Of a stretch of DNA of 38,631 nt, positions 38,483 to 38,631 are shown piece by piece. Made by a program: the position numbers and the translations under genes. The notes beneath the pieces are model-generated. The model was given only the letters and a program-made list of their open reading frames with translations, made no database searches and was not told the DNA's origin. Location: positions 1-38,631 of the forward strand of contig JAEZHM010000160.1 in NCBI GenBank assembly GCA_023416585.1, written 5' to 3'. The DNA is from Bacillota bacterium (GTDB lineage: Bacteria > Bacillota > Clostridia > Christensenellales > Aristaeellaceae). Position 1 is the stretch's first letter, and every line of letters starts with the position of its first letter.

Positions 38483-38631
38483 TAAAAAATGCCCTTGTCC
38501 CTGAAAGGGACAAGAGCATGAACTCCTGCGGTACCACCCAAATTGGCTTAACGCCCACTCACTCCATATACAAACATATATGCTCCCTTTATAACGGGTG
38601 GAGTTCCCGTCAGGTACTACTCGTTTCCTTT
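38483..38631 (-). ncRNA. T-box leader (5' part beyond the window) of the trpB2 gene
   Basis: The invariant T-box sequence GGGTGGTACCGC is at 38539-38528. It is followed by a terminator, ATGCTCTTGTCCC/GGGACAAGGGCAT with TTTTTTA (38519-38483). Upstream are the CCCGTTAT and GAGTGAGTGGGC linker/stem III elements. Uncharged tRNA pairing to the TGGT bulge would favour the antiterminator and allow transcription. Stem I with the specifier codon lies mostly or wholly past base 38631, so tRNA-Trp specificity is inferred from the gene, not read. 38399-38482 is leader only. Confidence 0.9.

Overview
The window looks like chromosomal DNA from a moderately GC-rich member of the Clostridia (Bacillota). The evidence is an L21 leader before rplU, a T-box before a trpB-like gene, a BlaI/M56 pair, AGGAGG-type ribosome binding sites, sigma-A promoters with 17-nt spacers, and several families of palindromic intergenic repeats of the kind common in gut Clostridia. 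No phage, plasmid, transposase, tRNA, rRNA or CRISPR was seen.

Layout. 1-5.8 kb: the start of rplU with its leader; a small hypothetical gene; a four-gene cluster (zinc ribbon, GyrI-like, HEAT-like, DUF3788) next to a WYL regulator; a membrane protein; a DUF368 lipid transporter; a YjbR protein. 5.9-12.9 kb: a lipoprotein with two cytochrome-b5-like domains, a NatAB-type ABC exporter, a serine beta-lactamase-fold hydrolase and a MalT-like LuxR regulator. 13-18.3 kb: an M56/BlaR1-like sensor with its BlaI repressor, then an overlapping trio (71-75 aa protein, CPBP protease, small membrane protein). 18.3-36.8 kb: a carbohydrate-use region. 37-38.6 kb: a T-box-controlled TrpB2.

The carbohydrate region is the most interesting part. 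It holds a GH116 enzyme, a six-gene operon (DUF6259 protein, sugar-binding protein, two CUT1 permeases, GH172/DUF2961 enzyme, secreted DUF4185 protein), a LacI-family regulator, and a divergent operon of FucI-type isomerase, AraB-type kinase and a GpsA-like dehydrogenase. A second isomerase (COG2407 type) follows on its own. As I recall the literature, GH183 (DUF4185), GH172 and GH116 are the families whose members together dismantle mycobacterial D-arabinan, and FucI is also a D-arabinose isomerase. I therefore infer a D-arabinan/D-arabinose utilisation locus. In this model the DUF4185 protein cuts outside, the ABC system imports oligosaccharides, GH172 and GH116 trim them in the cytoplasm, FucI makes D-ribulose, and the kinase makes D-ribulose 5-phosphate.

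Five similar CG-centred palindromes lie just downstream of the promoters of the GH116 gene, the ABC operon (two sites), the lacI-type gene and the isomerase operon. This ties the region together as one predicted LacI regulon. Assignments were made by reading the sequence; no searches or alignments were run.
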